Shown here: positions 28,031 through 36,950 of the stretch, piece by piece
Layout of the letters: each line of letters begins with the position of its first letter
Numbering within the stretch: position 1 is the first letter of the stretch
Assembly: GCA_947494975.1 (NCBI GenBank)
Contig: CANLXA010000003.1
Location: 310,001-374,000, forward strand
Source of the DNA: an uncultured Roseicyclus sp.
GTDB lineage: Bacteria > Pseudomonadota > Alphaproteobacteria > Rhodobacterales > Rhodobacteraceae
Length of the DNA: 64,000 bases
Direction: 5' to 3'
Notes under the pieces: model-generated
The model's database searches: none
What the model saw: only the letters and a program-made list of their open reading frames with translations
Told to the model about the DNA's origin: nothing
Translations under genes and position numbers: made by a program

Positions 28031-28107
28031 ACATCGGCGTTAGGGGTTTCTTAACCCTGCCATGGTGGATTCAGGGCTTCGAAACCAATGAGCATGGAGG
28101 GCGAACC

Positions 28108-28719
28108 ATGCAGTCGGTTCGATCTATTGCAGAAGATATCGTGGCCCGCGAGGGCGGGTTTGTGAACGACCCGGACGATCCGGGCGGGGCCACCAAACAT
28201 GGTGTGACGATCCACACAATGCGCGCCCTTGGCCTTGATCTGGACGAAGATGGCGATGTGGATGTGACCGATGTGCGCCGCGTCACGCCGCAGATCGCGA
28301 CCGACATTTTCCTGGAGCATTACTTCACCCGGCCACGCATTCATCTGCTGCCCGAGCCGTTGCAGGCCAGCGTCTTTGACATGCAGGTCAATGCGGGGTC
28401 CAACGCGGTTCGGATCCTGCAGCGTCTGTTGCGGGATATGGGGCTGGACATTGCCGTGGATGGCGTGATCGGGCCCCAGACGGCCCGGGCGGCCCATGCG
28501 GCCCTGGCCCAGGCGCCGGATCATCTGGTGGATGCCTACGGGATTGCGCGGCGCAATTATTATTACCGGATTGCCGATCGGCGGCCGGCCAGCCGGAAAT
28601 ACGCACGGCGGCGCAATGGGGGCAAAGGCGGATGGATCATCCGGGCGGAGGAGTTCATCTCCCCCCGTTATCATCTGAGTGACGCGGAGCATCGTGAAAG
28701 GACGGCCCGATGGGATTGA
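28108..28719 (+). CDS. Holin-associated N-acetylmuramidase (GH108 endolysin)
   Basis: A 203-residue peptidoglycan hydrolase of glycoside hydrolase family 108. The N-terminal domain has the catalytic Glu15 in REGGFVNDPDDPGGATKHGVT and the C-terminal part the peptidoglycan-binding ILQRLLRDMGLDIAVDGVIGPQTARA segment typical of this family. It has no signal peptide, as expected for an enzyme released through a holin. A GGAGG site precedes the ATG by 9 nt. The next gene, encoding the holin, starts inside its 3' end by a 10-nt overlap. Confidence 0.9.
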   Translation: MQSVRSIAEDIVAREGGFVNDPDDPGGATKHGVTIHTMRALGLDLDEDGDVDVTDVRRVTPQIATDIFLEHYFTRPRIHLLPEPLQASVFDMQVNAGSNAVRILQRLLRDMGLDIAVDGVIGPQTARAAHAALAQAPDHLVDAYGIARRNYYYRIADRRPASRKYARRRNGGKGGWIIRAEEFISPRYHLSDAEHRERTARWD

Positions 28720-29240
28720 TTGATCGCGCCCTGGGCGGGTCCGGCTCCGTCGAGGCGCTTGGCGATGCGGCGGAAGGATTGTCGGAAGTCTTCGTGCCCA
28801 ATGCCACCCGCGCGATGGAATTGGCGGCGGACATCCATCAGGCCACGTTGGAGACGGCGGCCGCGGAGTTTCAGTATTCCGGATCCGGCTGGTTTGACCG
28901 GCTGATCAACGGACTCAACCGGCTGCCCCGTCCGATGCTGGCGCTCGGCACATTGGGGCTGTTCGTCTACGCGATGGCCGATCCGGTGGCGTTTTCGGAC
29001 CGGATGGTCGGGTTGCAGGAGGTGCCGGAGCCGCTCTGGTGGCTGTTGGGGGCGATTGTCAGCTTCTATTTCGGTGCGCGGGAGCTGCACTACAATCGCG
29101 CGCCGCGAACCGGGCAGGGCGGTGCCGCACGGCCCCGTTTGCGCGAGCGGTTGGGGGGCATGTTCCGGCGGCGCAATCGGGAGGAACCGGTGGTCTTGCC
29201 GGACAACCCGGCCTTGTCGGATTGGCGCAGCGACGAATAA
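28710..29240 (+). CDS. Holin of the 3TM family
   Basis: A 176-residue protein whose central region has hydrophobic helices LALGTLGLFVYAMADPVAF and WWLLGAIVSFYFGARELHY, matching the three-TM holin family found with GH108 endolysins in alphaproteobacteria. Such holins open the inner membrane so the endolysin can reach the wall. It overlaps the endolysin gene. In Rhodobacter capsulatus a pair of this type releases gene transfer agent particles. No phage or GTA structural genes are visible here. Confidence 0.87.
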   Translation: MGLIDRALGGSGSVEALGDAAEGLSEVFVPNATRAMELAADIHQATLETAAAEFQYSGSGWFDRLINGLNRLPRPMLALGTLGLFVYAMADPVAFSDRMVGLQEVPEPLWWLLGAIVSFYFGARELHYNRAPRTGQGGAARPRLRERLGGMFRRRNREEPVVLPDNPALSDWRSDE

Positions 29241-29447
29241 CCCCGCGCTTCGGCAGGCCCCTTCCGAGATGCGCGGTAATGTGCAGACAGATGCGGACTG
29301 CGGCCCGCGCATTCCCAGCCCGCCCCTTCGCATGGTCAGTGAGAGGCGCGTGCTACGTGGAGGGCAATCCGCTCGGCCAGGGGCGGATACGGATGCAGTG
29401 CTTGCCAAGTTGCGCGCGAAGAGACGAATAAACGCCCTAGAACGCCG

Positions 29448-29912
29448 CTATTTCACGGTTTCCATGACCGCGAAGGAGTTGGTCTGCAGAATGCCGGGCA
29501 ACGCGTTGATGGTGTTGCCTAAGACCTGCCGGAAATGAGCGATGTCACGGGTGCGGATCGTCAGCAGGTAGTCAAATGATCCCGCGACCATCAGACAGCT
29601 TTCCACTTCGGGCACCTTGCGCACGGCGGCGTTGAACGCATCGAGCGAATTGTCCCCCGCCGTGGCGGCCAGCGAGACCTGGACAATCGTCAGGTGCCCG
29701 AACCCCAGTTTCTCCATGTTCAACGTGGCGCGATAGCCGCTGATATAGCCCGAGCGCTCCAGCCGTCGGACCCGCTCGGAGCATGGCGTGTTGGTGAGAT
29801 TCACGCGCGCGGCAAGCTCCACGATCGACAGCCTGCCGTCGGCTTCCAGCTCTTCCAGGATGCGTTTGTCGATCTTGTCTAATTCTCTACTCAAGAGTGA
29901 TAATTCCCACAA
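29448..29912 (-). CDS. Lrp/AsnC family transcriptional regulator
   Basis: A 154-residue protein with an N-terminal AsnC-type helix-turn-helix (LDKIDKRILEELEADGRLSI, then VNLTNTPCSERVRRLERSGYI) and a C-terminal RAM ligand-binding domain (about residues 78-150). There is no N-terminal ATG; the frame opens at TTG 29912, with another TTG at 29894. It is divergent from a universal stress gene and an amino-acid symporter, which it probably controls. The 207-nt gap 29241-29447 between the holin gene and this gene holds nothing I can name. Confidence 0.9.
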   Translation of the reverse strand: MWELSLLSRELDKIDKRILEELEADGRLSIVELAARVNLTNTPCSERVRRLERSGYISGYRATLNMEKLGFGHLTIVQVSLAATAGDNSLDAFNAAVRKVPEVESCLMVAGSFDYLLTIRTRDIAHFRQVLGNTINALPGILQTNSFAVMETVK

Positions 29913-29969
29913 TTTGCCTCTTTGACACGAATATTACCTGTCATACGCCTAAGAAAATGCCCATTGGCT

Positions 29970-29982
29970 AGTGATAATCACT
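29970..29982. promoter_or_regulatory. Palindrome in the lrp-usp divergent promoter region
   Basis: The 13-bp perfect palindrome AGTGATAATCACT lies between the Lrp gene and the stress gene. Its half AGTGATAAT also occurs at 29896-29904, beside the alternative Lrp starts. It is a candidate operator for the Lrp regulator or another dimeric repressor. Confidence 0.45.
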
Positions 29983-30089
29983 GATACTTGGGGTGGGACC
30001 TCTGGGAATCAAGACCTTCTCTCCGGCTCCCTGACGGCGGGGGGCCACACCCTCCAGACTGCAAGAAAACACCAACCACGGAGGACAAG

Positions 30090-30527
30090 ATGACAGCAAA
30101 GATTGTCATTGGACTGGACGGGACGGACACTGGTGAACGTGCGCTTGCTTTTGCAAAGGATCTCGCATCGAAGCTCGATGCCTGCGAATTGCTCGCAATC
30201 TACGTGATCGAATGGTCCCCATTCACATTCCAGACCGCTGAAGAGAACGAACAACGCCACAAGCGACGCGAGGAGGAGATCGCACTGGCCACCACGCGGA
30301 TCGTCGACCCGGCCGTGCAGGCGCTGCACGATACCGGGTTCAACGCCACCGGGCTGGTGCGGCATGGCGATGTCGCGGAAACGCTGAACCGGTTGGCTGT
30401 CGAAAACGGCGGCACCCAGATCATCGTCGGGCGGGCCTCGTCGGACGGGTTTGCCAAGCGCATCTTCGGCAGCTCCACCCAGAACCTCGTCATGCACGCG
30501 GACGTGCCTGTCACAGTCGTTGGATAG
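30090..30527 (+). CDS. Universal stress protein (UspA family)
   Basis: A 145-residue single-domain universal stress protein. It starts [19 protein letters not shown] and has the ATP-binding type G-x2-G-x9-G(S/T) element near [19 protein letters not shown]. UspA proteins respond to growth arrest and stress in the cytosol; partners unknown. The start at 30090 has GGAGG 8 nt upstream. The AGCS symporter gene follows 10 nt later, and they likely form an operon. Confidence 0.92.
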   Translation: MTAKIVIGLDGTDTGERALAFAKDLASKLDACELLAIYVIEWSPFTFQTAEENEQRHKRREEEIALATTRIVDPAVQALHDTGFNATGLVRHGDVAETLNRLAVENGGTQIIVGRASSDGFAKRIFGSSTQNLVMHADVPVTVVG

Positions 30528-30537
30528 GGTACAAGAC

Positions 30538-32091
30538 ATGAAAAACATCGCAAAAACCGGGCTGCTGGCGGCGACGACCGCCTTGATGGCCAGCCCCCTT
30601 GCCGCGCAAGACGCGCCCGGCATCGACGAGCGCGTGAACGAGGTGTTCGCCAACGTGACCGGCCCCTTCGTCAGCGCGATCTTCGCACCGTTTCCGGGTA
30701 CGGAATTCCCGTGGATCGTGATGTGGCTGGTGATCGCGGCGACGATCTTCACGCTCTATTTCGGCTTCGTGCAGTTCCGCTACTTCAAACACGCGATCCA
30801 GCTGGTGAAGGGGGATTACTCGGACCCCAATGATGCCGGTGAGGTGAGCCATTTCCAGGCGCTCGCCACCGCCCTTTCGGGTACCGTCGGCCTTGGTAAC
30901 ATCGCAGGTGTGGCCGTGGCCGTGGGCATTGGCGGGCCCGGGGCCACGTTCTGGATGATCCTTGCGGGTCTTCTGGGGATGGCGTCCAAGTTCACCGAAT
31001 GCACCCTGGGTGTGAAGTACCGCAACGAATATCCGGACGGCACCGTTTCGGGCGGCCCGATGTACTACATCTCCAAGGGCTTCAAGGAATTGGGTATTCC
31101 GGGCGGCGGGTTCCTTGCGATCCTGTTCTCGGTTTTCTGCATCCTTGGCGCGCTTGGCGGCGGCAACATGTTCCAGGCCAATCAGGCCCACGCCCAAATC
31201 TCCGGCATTGTCGGCGATTATCCCGGTTGGATCACGGGCATCGTTTTTGCCGGTGTGGTCTTTGCGGTGATCGTGGGCGGGATCAAGTCCATCGCCAATG
31301 TGACCGAGAAGGTCGTGCCGTTCATGGGCATCATGTATGTCGGTGCGGCCCTGATCATCCTGGCCGTGAACTACGACATGATCGGGTGGGCCTTTGGCCA
31401 GATCTTCGCGGGCGCCTTTACCGGGCTTGGTGTGGCGGGCGGCTTCGTCGGCGCGCTGATCCAGGGCTTCAAACGGGCGGCGTTCTCGAACGAGGCAGGC
31501 GTGGGTTCGGCGGCGATTGCACACTCCGCGGTGAAAACCAAGGAGCCGATCACCGAAGGCTTCGTGTCCTTGCTGGAACCGCTGATCGATACCGTGGTGA
31601 TCTGCACGATGACGGCTTTGGTGATCGTGATCTCGCAACAGCTCATCATCGATCCGGAGACCGGCAATTACGTGTTGAACGAGGCCGGCAATGCGATCTC
31701 GACGGTTGACGGGAATTCGGGCGTTGCGCTGACCTCCGCCGCGTTCGGGTCAAGCATCAGCTGGTTCCCCTATGTACTGGCGCTCGCGGTCGTGCTCTTT
31801 GCCTTCTCGACGATGATTTCCTGGTCCTATTACGGCCTGAAGGCGTGGACGTACCTCTTCGGGGAGGGCAAGGGCTCGGAGCTGACGTTCAAGATCATCT
31901 TCTGCGTCTTCATCGTGATCGGCGCTGCGGCGAGCCTTGGCCCGGTCATCGACTTCTCCGATGCCGCGATCTTCGCCATGGCCGTGGTGAACATCTTCTG
32001 TCTCTACTTCCTGATGAAGTTGGTGAAGGTTGAGTTGTTCTCCTACGCGTCGCGCCTGCAGAGCGGAGAGATCCGCAAGTTCGCGCATTGA
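30538..32091 (+). CDS. Alanine/glycine:cation symporter (AGCS family) with N-terminal signal-like segment
   Basis: A 517-residue AGCS (sodium:alanine symporter) protein with about ten to eleven membrane helices and the family motifs [26 protein letters not shown] and [16 protein letters not shown]. It imports alanine or glycine with sodium or protons. The N-terminus is [24 protein letters not shown], which reads as a cleavable signal peptide, unusual for this family. It lies after the universal stress gene, controlled by the divergent Lrp regulator by inference. An inverted repeat follows the stop. Confidence 0.93.
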   Translation: MKNIAKTGLLAATTALMASPLAAQDAPGIDERVNEVFANVTGPFVSAIFAPFPGTEFPWIVMWLVIAATIFTLYFGFVQFRYFKHAIQLVKGDYSDPNDAGEVSHFQALATALSGTVGLGNIAGVAVAVGIGGPGATFWMILAGLLGMASKFTECTLGVKYRNEYPDGTVSGGPMYYISKGFKELGIPGGGFLAILFSVFCILGALGGGNMFQANQAHAQISGIVGDYPGWITGIVFAGVVFAVIVGGIKSIANVTEKVVPFMGIMYVGAALIILAVNYDMIGWAFGQIFAGAFTGLGVAGGFVGALIQGFKRAAFSNEAGVGSAAIAHSAVKTKEPITEGFVSLLEPLIDTVVICTMTALVIVISQQLIIDPETGNYVLNEAGNAISTVDGNSGVALTSAAFGSSISWFPYVLALAVVLFAFSTMISWSYYGLKAWTYLFGEGKGSELTFKIIFCVFIVIGAAASLGPVIDFSDAAIFAMAVVNIFCLYFLMKLVKVELFSYASRLQSGEIRKFAH

Positions 32092-32097
32092 TAAACG

Positions 32098-32127
32098 GGC
32101 CCCGACGCGATCCACCGCGTCGGGGCC
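32098..32127 (+). terminator. Hairpin after the AGCS symporter gene
   Basis: Perfect 12-bp stem GGCCCCGACGCG/CGCGTCGGGGCC with a 6-nt loop, 6 nt after the stop. No T run follows, so it may act as a weak terminator or 3' stabiliser. Confidence 0.65.
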
Positions 32128-32269
32128 GCCCAGATCCCGGTGATGCGCCGGTTCGATCTGCACCGATCCTGCACAAAAACACCCCGTCCGCTGCAAGTGT
32201 CCCGCCCATACCGCGCAGGGGTGTCTGCGATGCTGCCTCCAGATTGACTTGAAGAGACTGGAGACGATT

Positions 32270-33808
32270 ATGACGGGGCAGGTGATCATTCGCGGTCTAC
32301 CCGACAGCTTGCGCAACGATGGATGGTGGCTGACCGATGCCACGACCCGGGATCACGATGGGGCAGGCGGACAGGCCGACGATCCGCCCCTTTCCGCGCG
32401 GTTTCGGGGGCGTCCCGACGCGCTGATTGCGGTGGTTCTGCTCATCGTTGTGGCGGATGCAAGCTTCTGGGGCCGGGATGTCGGCCTGTCCCTCGCTGTC
32501 TTCAGTATCGCTCTCTCGGTTGCAATGCTGACGCAGAGGCCGGGCGGCACGACGCGGCGGGAGTGGACGCTGGCGTTGGTCTTCACCGTTGTTTTCAATG
32601 TTCCGGTTATCGAGCACGTCAACGCAATCTCTGTTGGGTTCAGCATCGGCGGGGTCGTCATACTGGCCATATGGGTGGCCCATGGGCGTTTCGCCGGGGT
32701 GTGGCAGGGCGTTGTGCTGATCTTCCGGGCTTCCACCACCGGTGCGACGCTGCTGCCGCGATGGGCGGCCTCCGAACTCGTGGAAAACAACTCCGGCAAG
32801 GCGCGCAAGGACCTGTTACGCGCGCTGCTGCTGCCCCTCCTGGTCGGGGTGATCTTTCTGAGCCTCTTTGCTTACGCCAACCCGATCCTTGCGCGCGCGC
32901 TGGATCATGTGACGCGGTTTGACTGGCTGGTCCCGGACCAGATCGGACGCTTCCTCTTCTGGATCGCGGTTGCCTGTTTCATCTGGCCGTACCTGAATGT
33001 TCAGGTCTTGCAGCACGGGGCGGATAGATCTCCGGCCTGGATCGCGCGCCAGAGCCGCCCGGCGCCGTTTGAGCGCTACATCAACCCACGTTCCGTCACG
33101 CTGTCGCTTGTCCTGTTCAACGTGATGTTTCTGGCCCAGACCCTGAGCGACATCGGTATTTTGACGGGCGGCATGGCGCTGCCGGACGGCATAACCTACG
33201 CGCAATACGCCCATCGCGGCGCCTATCCGTTGCTGGTGACGGCGCTTCTGGCGGGGCTTTTCGCGGTCGGCGCGCATCGCATGATCGCCGACAATTCCGC
33301 GTTGCGCTGGATGATCTATGCGTGGCTTGGCCAGACCCTGTTCCTCGTACTGACGGCGGCCTTCCGGCTGAACCTCTATGTGCAAGCCTATTCTCTCACC
33401 TATCTGCGGATCGCGGCGTTCATCTGGATGGGTCTGGTCCTGATCGGTTTGATCCTGATCATCGTGCACGTCGTCCAAGAGCGGAGCCTTGGATGGCTGG
33501 CGCGGTCAAACGCGACGATCGGCATTGCCACGCTCTATCTCTGCTGCTTCGTCAACTTCACCCACATCATCGTGGAGTACAATCTGAATGCCGAGCGCCC
33601 GCTCGACCGGTTGGACCTCGCCTATCTCTGCGGTCTCGGGGAACAGGCGATCCCGGCGATGATGGAGGTGGGTCAGGTGACCGACGATACGGTGTGCGGG
33701 CAGGGCGGACGGCCCGCCATCCGTTACGACCCGATCGAGACCTGGCAGGAATGGGGCTTTCGCCGCTGGCGCCTGGGGCTTTATCTTGCCACCCATCACG
33801 ACTTGTAA
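32270..33808 (+). CDS. DUF4173 multi-pass membrane protein
   Basis: A 512-residue inner membrane protein with about ten to twelve hydrophobic helices from residue about 48 to 445 and a soluble C-terminal tail, resembling the DUF4173/DUF4153 family. The start at 32270 is chosen for its GGAGACGATT ribosome binding site. It ends 8 nt before an OmpR-type response regulator and histidine kinase, so the three probably form an operon. Function unknown; position resembles CreD in creBCD operons, but the protein is not recognisably CreD. Confidence 0.85.
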   Translation: MTGQVIIRGLPDSLRNDGWWLTDATTRDHDGAGGQADDPPLSARFRGRPDALIAVVLLIVVADASFWGRDVGLSLAVFSIALSVAMLTQRPGGTTRREWTLALVFTVVFNVPVIEHVNAISVGFSIGGVVILAIWVAHGRFAGVWQGVVLIFRASTTGATLLPRWAASELVENNSGKARKDLLRALLLPLLVGVIFLSLFAYANPILARALDHVTRFDWLVPDQIGRFLFWIAVACFIWPYLNVQVLQHGADRSPAWIARQSRPAPFERYINPRSVTLSLVLFNVMFLAQTLSDIGILTGGMALPDGITYAQYAHRGAYPLLVTALLAGLFAVGAHRMIADNSALRWMIYAWLGQTLFLVLTAAFRLNLYVQAYSLTYLRIAAFIWMGLVLIGLILIIVHVVQERSLGWLARSNATIGIATLYLCCFVNFTHIIVEYNLNAERPLDRLDLAYLCGLGEQAIPAMMEVGQVTDDTVCGQGGRPAIRYDPIETWQEWGFRRWRLGLYLATHHDL

Positions 33809-33816
33809 GGATCGAC

Positions 33817-34509
33817 ATGGCTGCCAAACTCCTCATCGTGGATGACGATCCGAATATCCGGGATGTCATTGGCTTCGCCGTTGAAGCGGCCGGGTATCAC
33901 ACGTCGTTCGCGGCGGACGGGCTCGGCGCGCTTCGCCATGCCGAGGCGCATAACGTCGACCTAATTGTGCTCGATATCGGATTGCCGGAGATGGACGGGC
34001 TCGATGTGTGCAAGGAACTGCGCAAAAGCTCGGATGTGCCGATCCTGTTCCTGACCGCGCGGGGTGATGAGATCGACCGGATCCTGGGCATCGAGATTGG
34101 CGGCGACGATTATGTGACCAAGCCGTTCAGCCCGCGCGAACTGGTGGCCCGGATCAAGGCGATTCTGAAACGCGCCAGACCAGTGGCGGCGGACGCGGCC
34201 GATGCTCTGCGCCACGGCGCGCTGAGCCTCAACCCCGACCGGCATCTGTGCAGCTTCGCGGGCAAGGGCGTGGCGCTCACCAGTTCCGAATTCGCCCTCC
34301 TGCAGGCATTGATGCGACGGCCCGATCACGTCGTGTCGCGCCGGGATCTGACTGATGCGATCTATGGCCACAATATCCACGTGTCCGACCGCACGATCGA
34401 CAGCCACATCCGAAATATCCGCCGGAAGCTGGCCGAAGTCGGTTGTGAGAATGGGATTGTCACTGTCCACGGCGTTGGGTTGCGGATGGGTTCATGCCAG
34501 GCGACGTAA
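33817..34509 (+). CDS. OmpR family two-component response regulator
   Basis: A 230-residue response regulator with a receiver domain (residues 4-118; acidic pair in IVDDDPNIRD, phospho-accepting Asp53, Lys in TKPFSPREL) and a C-terminal winged helix with RTIDSHIRNIRRKL. It overlaps the histidine kinase gene by 16 nt. Its output genes are unknown, with the DUF4173 gene just upstream as the obvious candidate. Confidence 0.95.
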   Translation: MAAKLLIVDDDPNIRDVIGFAVEAAGYHTSFAADGLGALRHAEAHNVDLIVLDIGLPEMDGLDVCKELRKSSDVPILFLTARGDEIDRILGIEIGGDDYVTKPFSPRELVARIKAILKRARPVAADAADALRHGALSLNPDRHLCSFAGKGVALTSSEFALLQALMRRPDHVVSRRDLTDAIYGHNIHVSDRTIDSHIRNIRRKLAEVGCENGIVTVHGVGLRMGSCQAT

Positions 34510-36035
34510 GGCGCAAATGGCGCCCGGGCCTGTGGGCCGTGATCCTGGTGGTCCTCGGGCTGGTCCTGTGCCTGCCGATTGCGGGCCTGCTTTTGTTTCG
34601 CTTCTACGCAAACCAGCTGGTGCAGCAGACCGAGGACAGCCTGTTGATGCAGGCGGCGGTCCTGTCGGCGACTTACGAGCACCTGTACCGCGACGCGACG
34701 GGCCTGCCGCCCGTGCAGCCGATGCCGGAGGGTGAACGGGCCTTCTCGCCGCTTTTCCCGACCGTCACGATGAACCCGAATGCGGTCCTGCCGCCACGCC
34801 CCGACGCACGGCCCGCCACGGAAGCCATCGGCGCGCCGTATGCCGAGATAGCACCCCTGCTGTCCCGCATCGCGCTGTCGGCCCAAGAACAATCACTGGC
34901 GGGCTACCGGATCCTCGACCGCTTCGGCACCGTCATTGCGGGTAGCGCGGAGGAGGGCGTGTATCTGGGCCATATCGAGGAGGTCGCGCTGGCGCTCAAT
35001 GGCGATACAGTGTCCGTGCCCCGCACCCGCATCCGCGATGCGCCCGAGCCGCTGATTTACGGGCTGAGCCGGGGCACCCGTGTGCGGATCTTTGTGGCGA
35101 TGCCCGCGATGGTCGGCGACGACATCATCGGCGTCGTCTATATCAGCCGGACGCCGAACCACATTTTCCGGTTCCTCTATAGCGAGCGGGCGAACCTCGC
35201 GAGTGCCGCGCTGTTCGTGCTGATCTCAACGGGATTGATCGGGTTTGTGTTCTGGCGCTTCATCTCGCGCCCCATCCATGCGCTGATCCGGCGCACCGAC
35301 AGTTTCGGCGGGCCCGAAAGCCATGAAGTTGCATCGGATCATTTCGGCACGCGGGAGATTGAATCGCTGGCCCAAAGCTTCGAGGCGATGGCCAACCGTC
35401 TGCAACAGCAGCAAGCGAATCTTAAAACCTATACGGCCCATGTAAGCCACGAAATGAAATCACCGCTGACCTCCATAAAGGGCGCGGCGGAATTGCTGCG
35501 GGATGCGGACATGCCAGCGGATCAGCGCGAGCGCTTCCTGGATAACATCGACCGCGACAGCACCCGGATGGAGGAATTGCTCGACCGGATGCGGGAATAC
35601 AGCTCCGTCGGGCAGAAGGCGGCGGGTGGGGCGTCGTCCCTGTCCAATGTGATCTCAGCCGCCGACGCTGCCCATCCCGGCCTCAAGGTCCGGCTTCTGT
35701 CGCCGGATATCAGGATACCGCTTTCTGCCGAGGCGATGTCGATTGTTATGAAGCACCTTCTGGAGAACTCCGAGGCCCATGGTGCCGCGACGGTTCAGGT
35801 CCGTGCCGGAAAGACAGAGGATGGAATCTGGATCACACTGGCCGATGACGGGTCCGGCATAAGCCCCGGCAATCGCGACCGGATCTTCGAGCCGTTCTTC
35901 ACCAGCAGGCGCAGCTCCGGTGGCACGGGAATGGGCTTGAGCATCGTGCAATCGATCCTGTCCCAGACCGGCGGCGCCATCAGACTCGAAAAGGGTGATG
36001 AGGGCGCGACCTTCCGGCTCGACTTCGGCAAGTAG
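34494..36035 (+). CDS. Sensor histidine kinase with extracytoplasmic domain
   Basis: A 513-residue histidine kinase: N-terminal helix (residues 14-34), a periplasmic sensing domain (about 40-232), second helix (236-254), HAMP linker, HisKA with His319 in HVSHEMKSPLTS, and HATPase with NSEAHG, DDGSGI and GMGLSIVQS motifs. It pairs with the response regulator it overlaps. The periplasmic part has no family I recognise; the general layout resembles CreC. Confidence 0.92.
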   Translation: MPGDVRRKWRPGLWAVILVVLGLVLCLPIAGLLLFRFYANQLVQQTEDSLLMQAAVLSATYEHLYRDATGLPPVQPMPEGERAFSPLFPTVTMNPNAVLPPRPDARPATEAIGAPYAEIAPLLSRIALSAQEQSLAGYRILDRFGTVIAGSAEEGVYLGHIEEVALALNGDTVSVPRTRIRDAPEPLIYGLSRGTRVRIFVAMPAMVGDDIIGVVYISRTPNHIFRFLYSERANLASAALFVLISTGLIGFVFWRFISRPIHALIRRTDSFGGPESHEVASDHFGTREIESLAQSFEAMANRLQQQQANLKTYTAHVSHEMKSPLTSIKGAAELLRDADMPADQRERFLDNIDRDSTRMEELLDRMREYSSVGQKAAGGASSLSNVISAADAAHPGLKVRLLSPDIRIPLSAEAMSIVMKHLLENSEAHGAATVQVRAGKTEDGIWITLADDGSGISPGNRDRIFEPFFTSRRSSGGTGMGLSIVQSILSQTGGAIRLEKGDEGATFRLDFGK

Positions 36036-36148
36036 CCACAGACCCGACTTTTGGTGGGCAAGAATGGGCTGACGAGCCTTGTTTGCATTTAGCGTGGCGT
36101 TCTGGTTGCCGACGTTTTCGCAGGCGATTGGGAGCCGAACAAGCGCGG

Positions 36149-36787
36149 CTATTGCCTTCCGCGTGCATCGACCAGACCGCAGATCGCCAATTGGTCTGCG
36201 CCACCTTCCGTGCGGAGCCCGGTGATCACGCCGCTCCGATCCGCAGGAGATTTGTTCTGGCTGACTTTCCAGACACCCTGAAGATCGGTGATTTCGATTT
36301 CGATCCCCACCAATCCCCGAAACTGTCGTGTGACGAAGTCTTCGGGGGCGTCCGCGACCGACCATGGTACAGGGCGGCTGCCTTCGAGCTGCGTTGTCAG
36401 GTCGTGCAGATGTTGCTGCAGCCAATCCGCGTTCCGAACCAGCCGAAGACCCCCCCGGGCATGGACGCTGACGTAATTCCACGTCGGAACAACCCTCCCG
36501 TGCTCGGATTTCGAGGCATACCATGATGGCGTGACATAGGTTTGCGGGCCCTGGAAAATCACCAGCGCATCGCCCCTTTCCGGCGCGGAGCGGCACAGCG
36601 GGTTCGCGGCGCCAAGGTGGCCGCGCAAGATGCCATCTTCACCGTCCTCCTCATGGAGAACGAAGGGGAGGTGGTCCGCGGCCAATGCGCCCGTGGCCGT
36701 CGTGACCAGTGTAGCGAAGGGGTGGGCGCGGATGAGGTCGTGCATAACCCACCGGCGGGTTTCGCGGAAGATTTCTGGCTGGAACAC
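36149..36787 (-). CDS. PaiB-like FMN-binding protein
   Basis: A 212-residue protein of the PaiB family (FMN-binding split-barrel, labelled negative transcriptional regulator or protease synthase subunit in databases). Family blocks seen are the N-terminal FQPEIFRETRRWVMHDLIRAHPFATLVTT, GDALVIFQGPQTYVTPSWY and PTWNYVSVHARGG, and the C-terminal VGIEIEITDLQG, WKVSQNKSPADRSGV. The family opens MYxPxxF, so GTG at 36787 (VFQPEIFRE, with AGGAAAGGA upstream) is chosen over the in-frame ATG at 36817. Convergent with the histidine kinase gene. Confidence 0.85.
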   Translation of the reverse strand: MFQPEIFRETRRWVMHDLIRAHPFATLVTTATGALAADHLPFVLHEEDGEDGILRGHLGAANPLCRSAPERGDALVIFQGPQTYVTPSWYASKSEHGRVVPTWNYVSVHARGGLRLVRNADWLQQHLHDLTTQLEGSRPVPWSVADAPEDFVTRQFRGLVGIEIEITDLQGVWKVSQNKSPADRSGVITGLRTEGGADQLAICGLVDARGRQ

Positions 36788-36950
36788 GGCTACGTCCTTT
36801 CCTGCGGGACCGTTCATCGGTCGGGAATGGGTGCAGCATATGGATCGTGAGACCCGAGGCTTAACGAAACCCTGAGGGGTTTTCGGTTTTTTCTGTTCTT
36901 TTTGAGAAACATACCACGGCGAGAGCCCTCGGCCCGCAGGCGGTGCGCCA

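Noticed and set aside
30511-31638. 375-codon minus-strand frame opposite the AGCS symporter gene
   Set aside because: The symporter has clear family motifs and many membrane helices; the antisense frame is a shadow of its skewed codon use.
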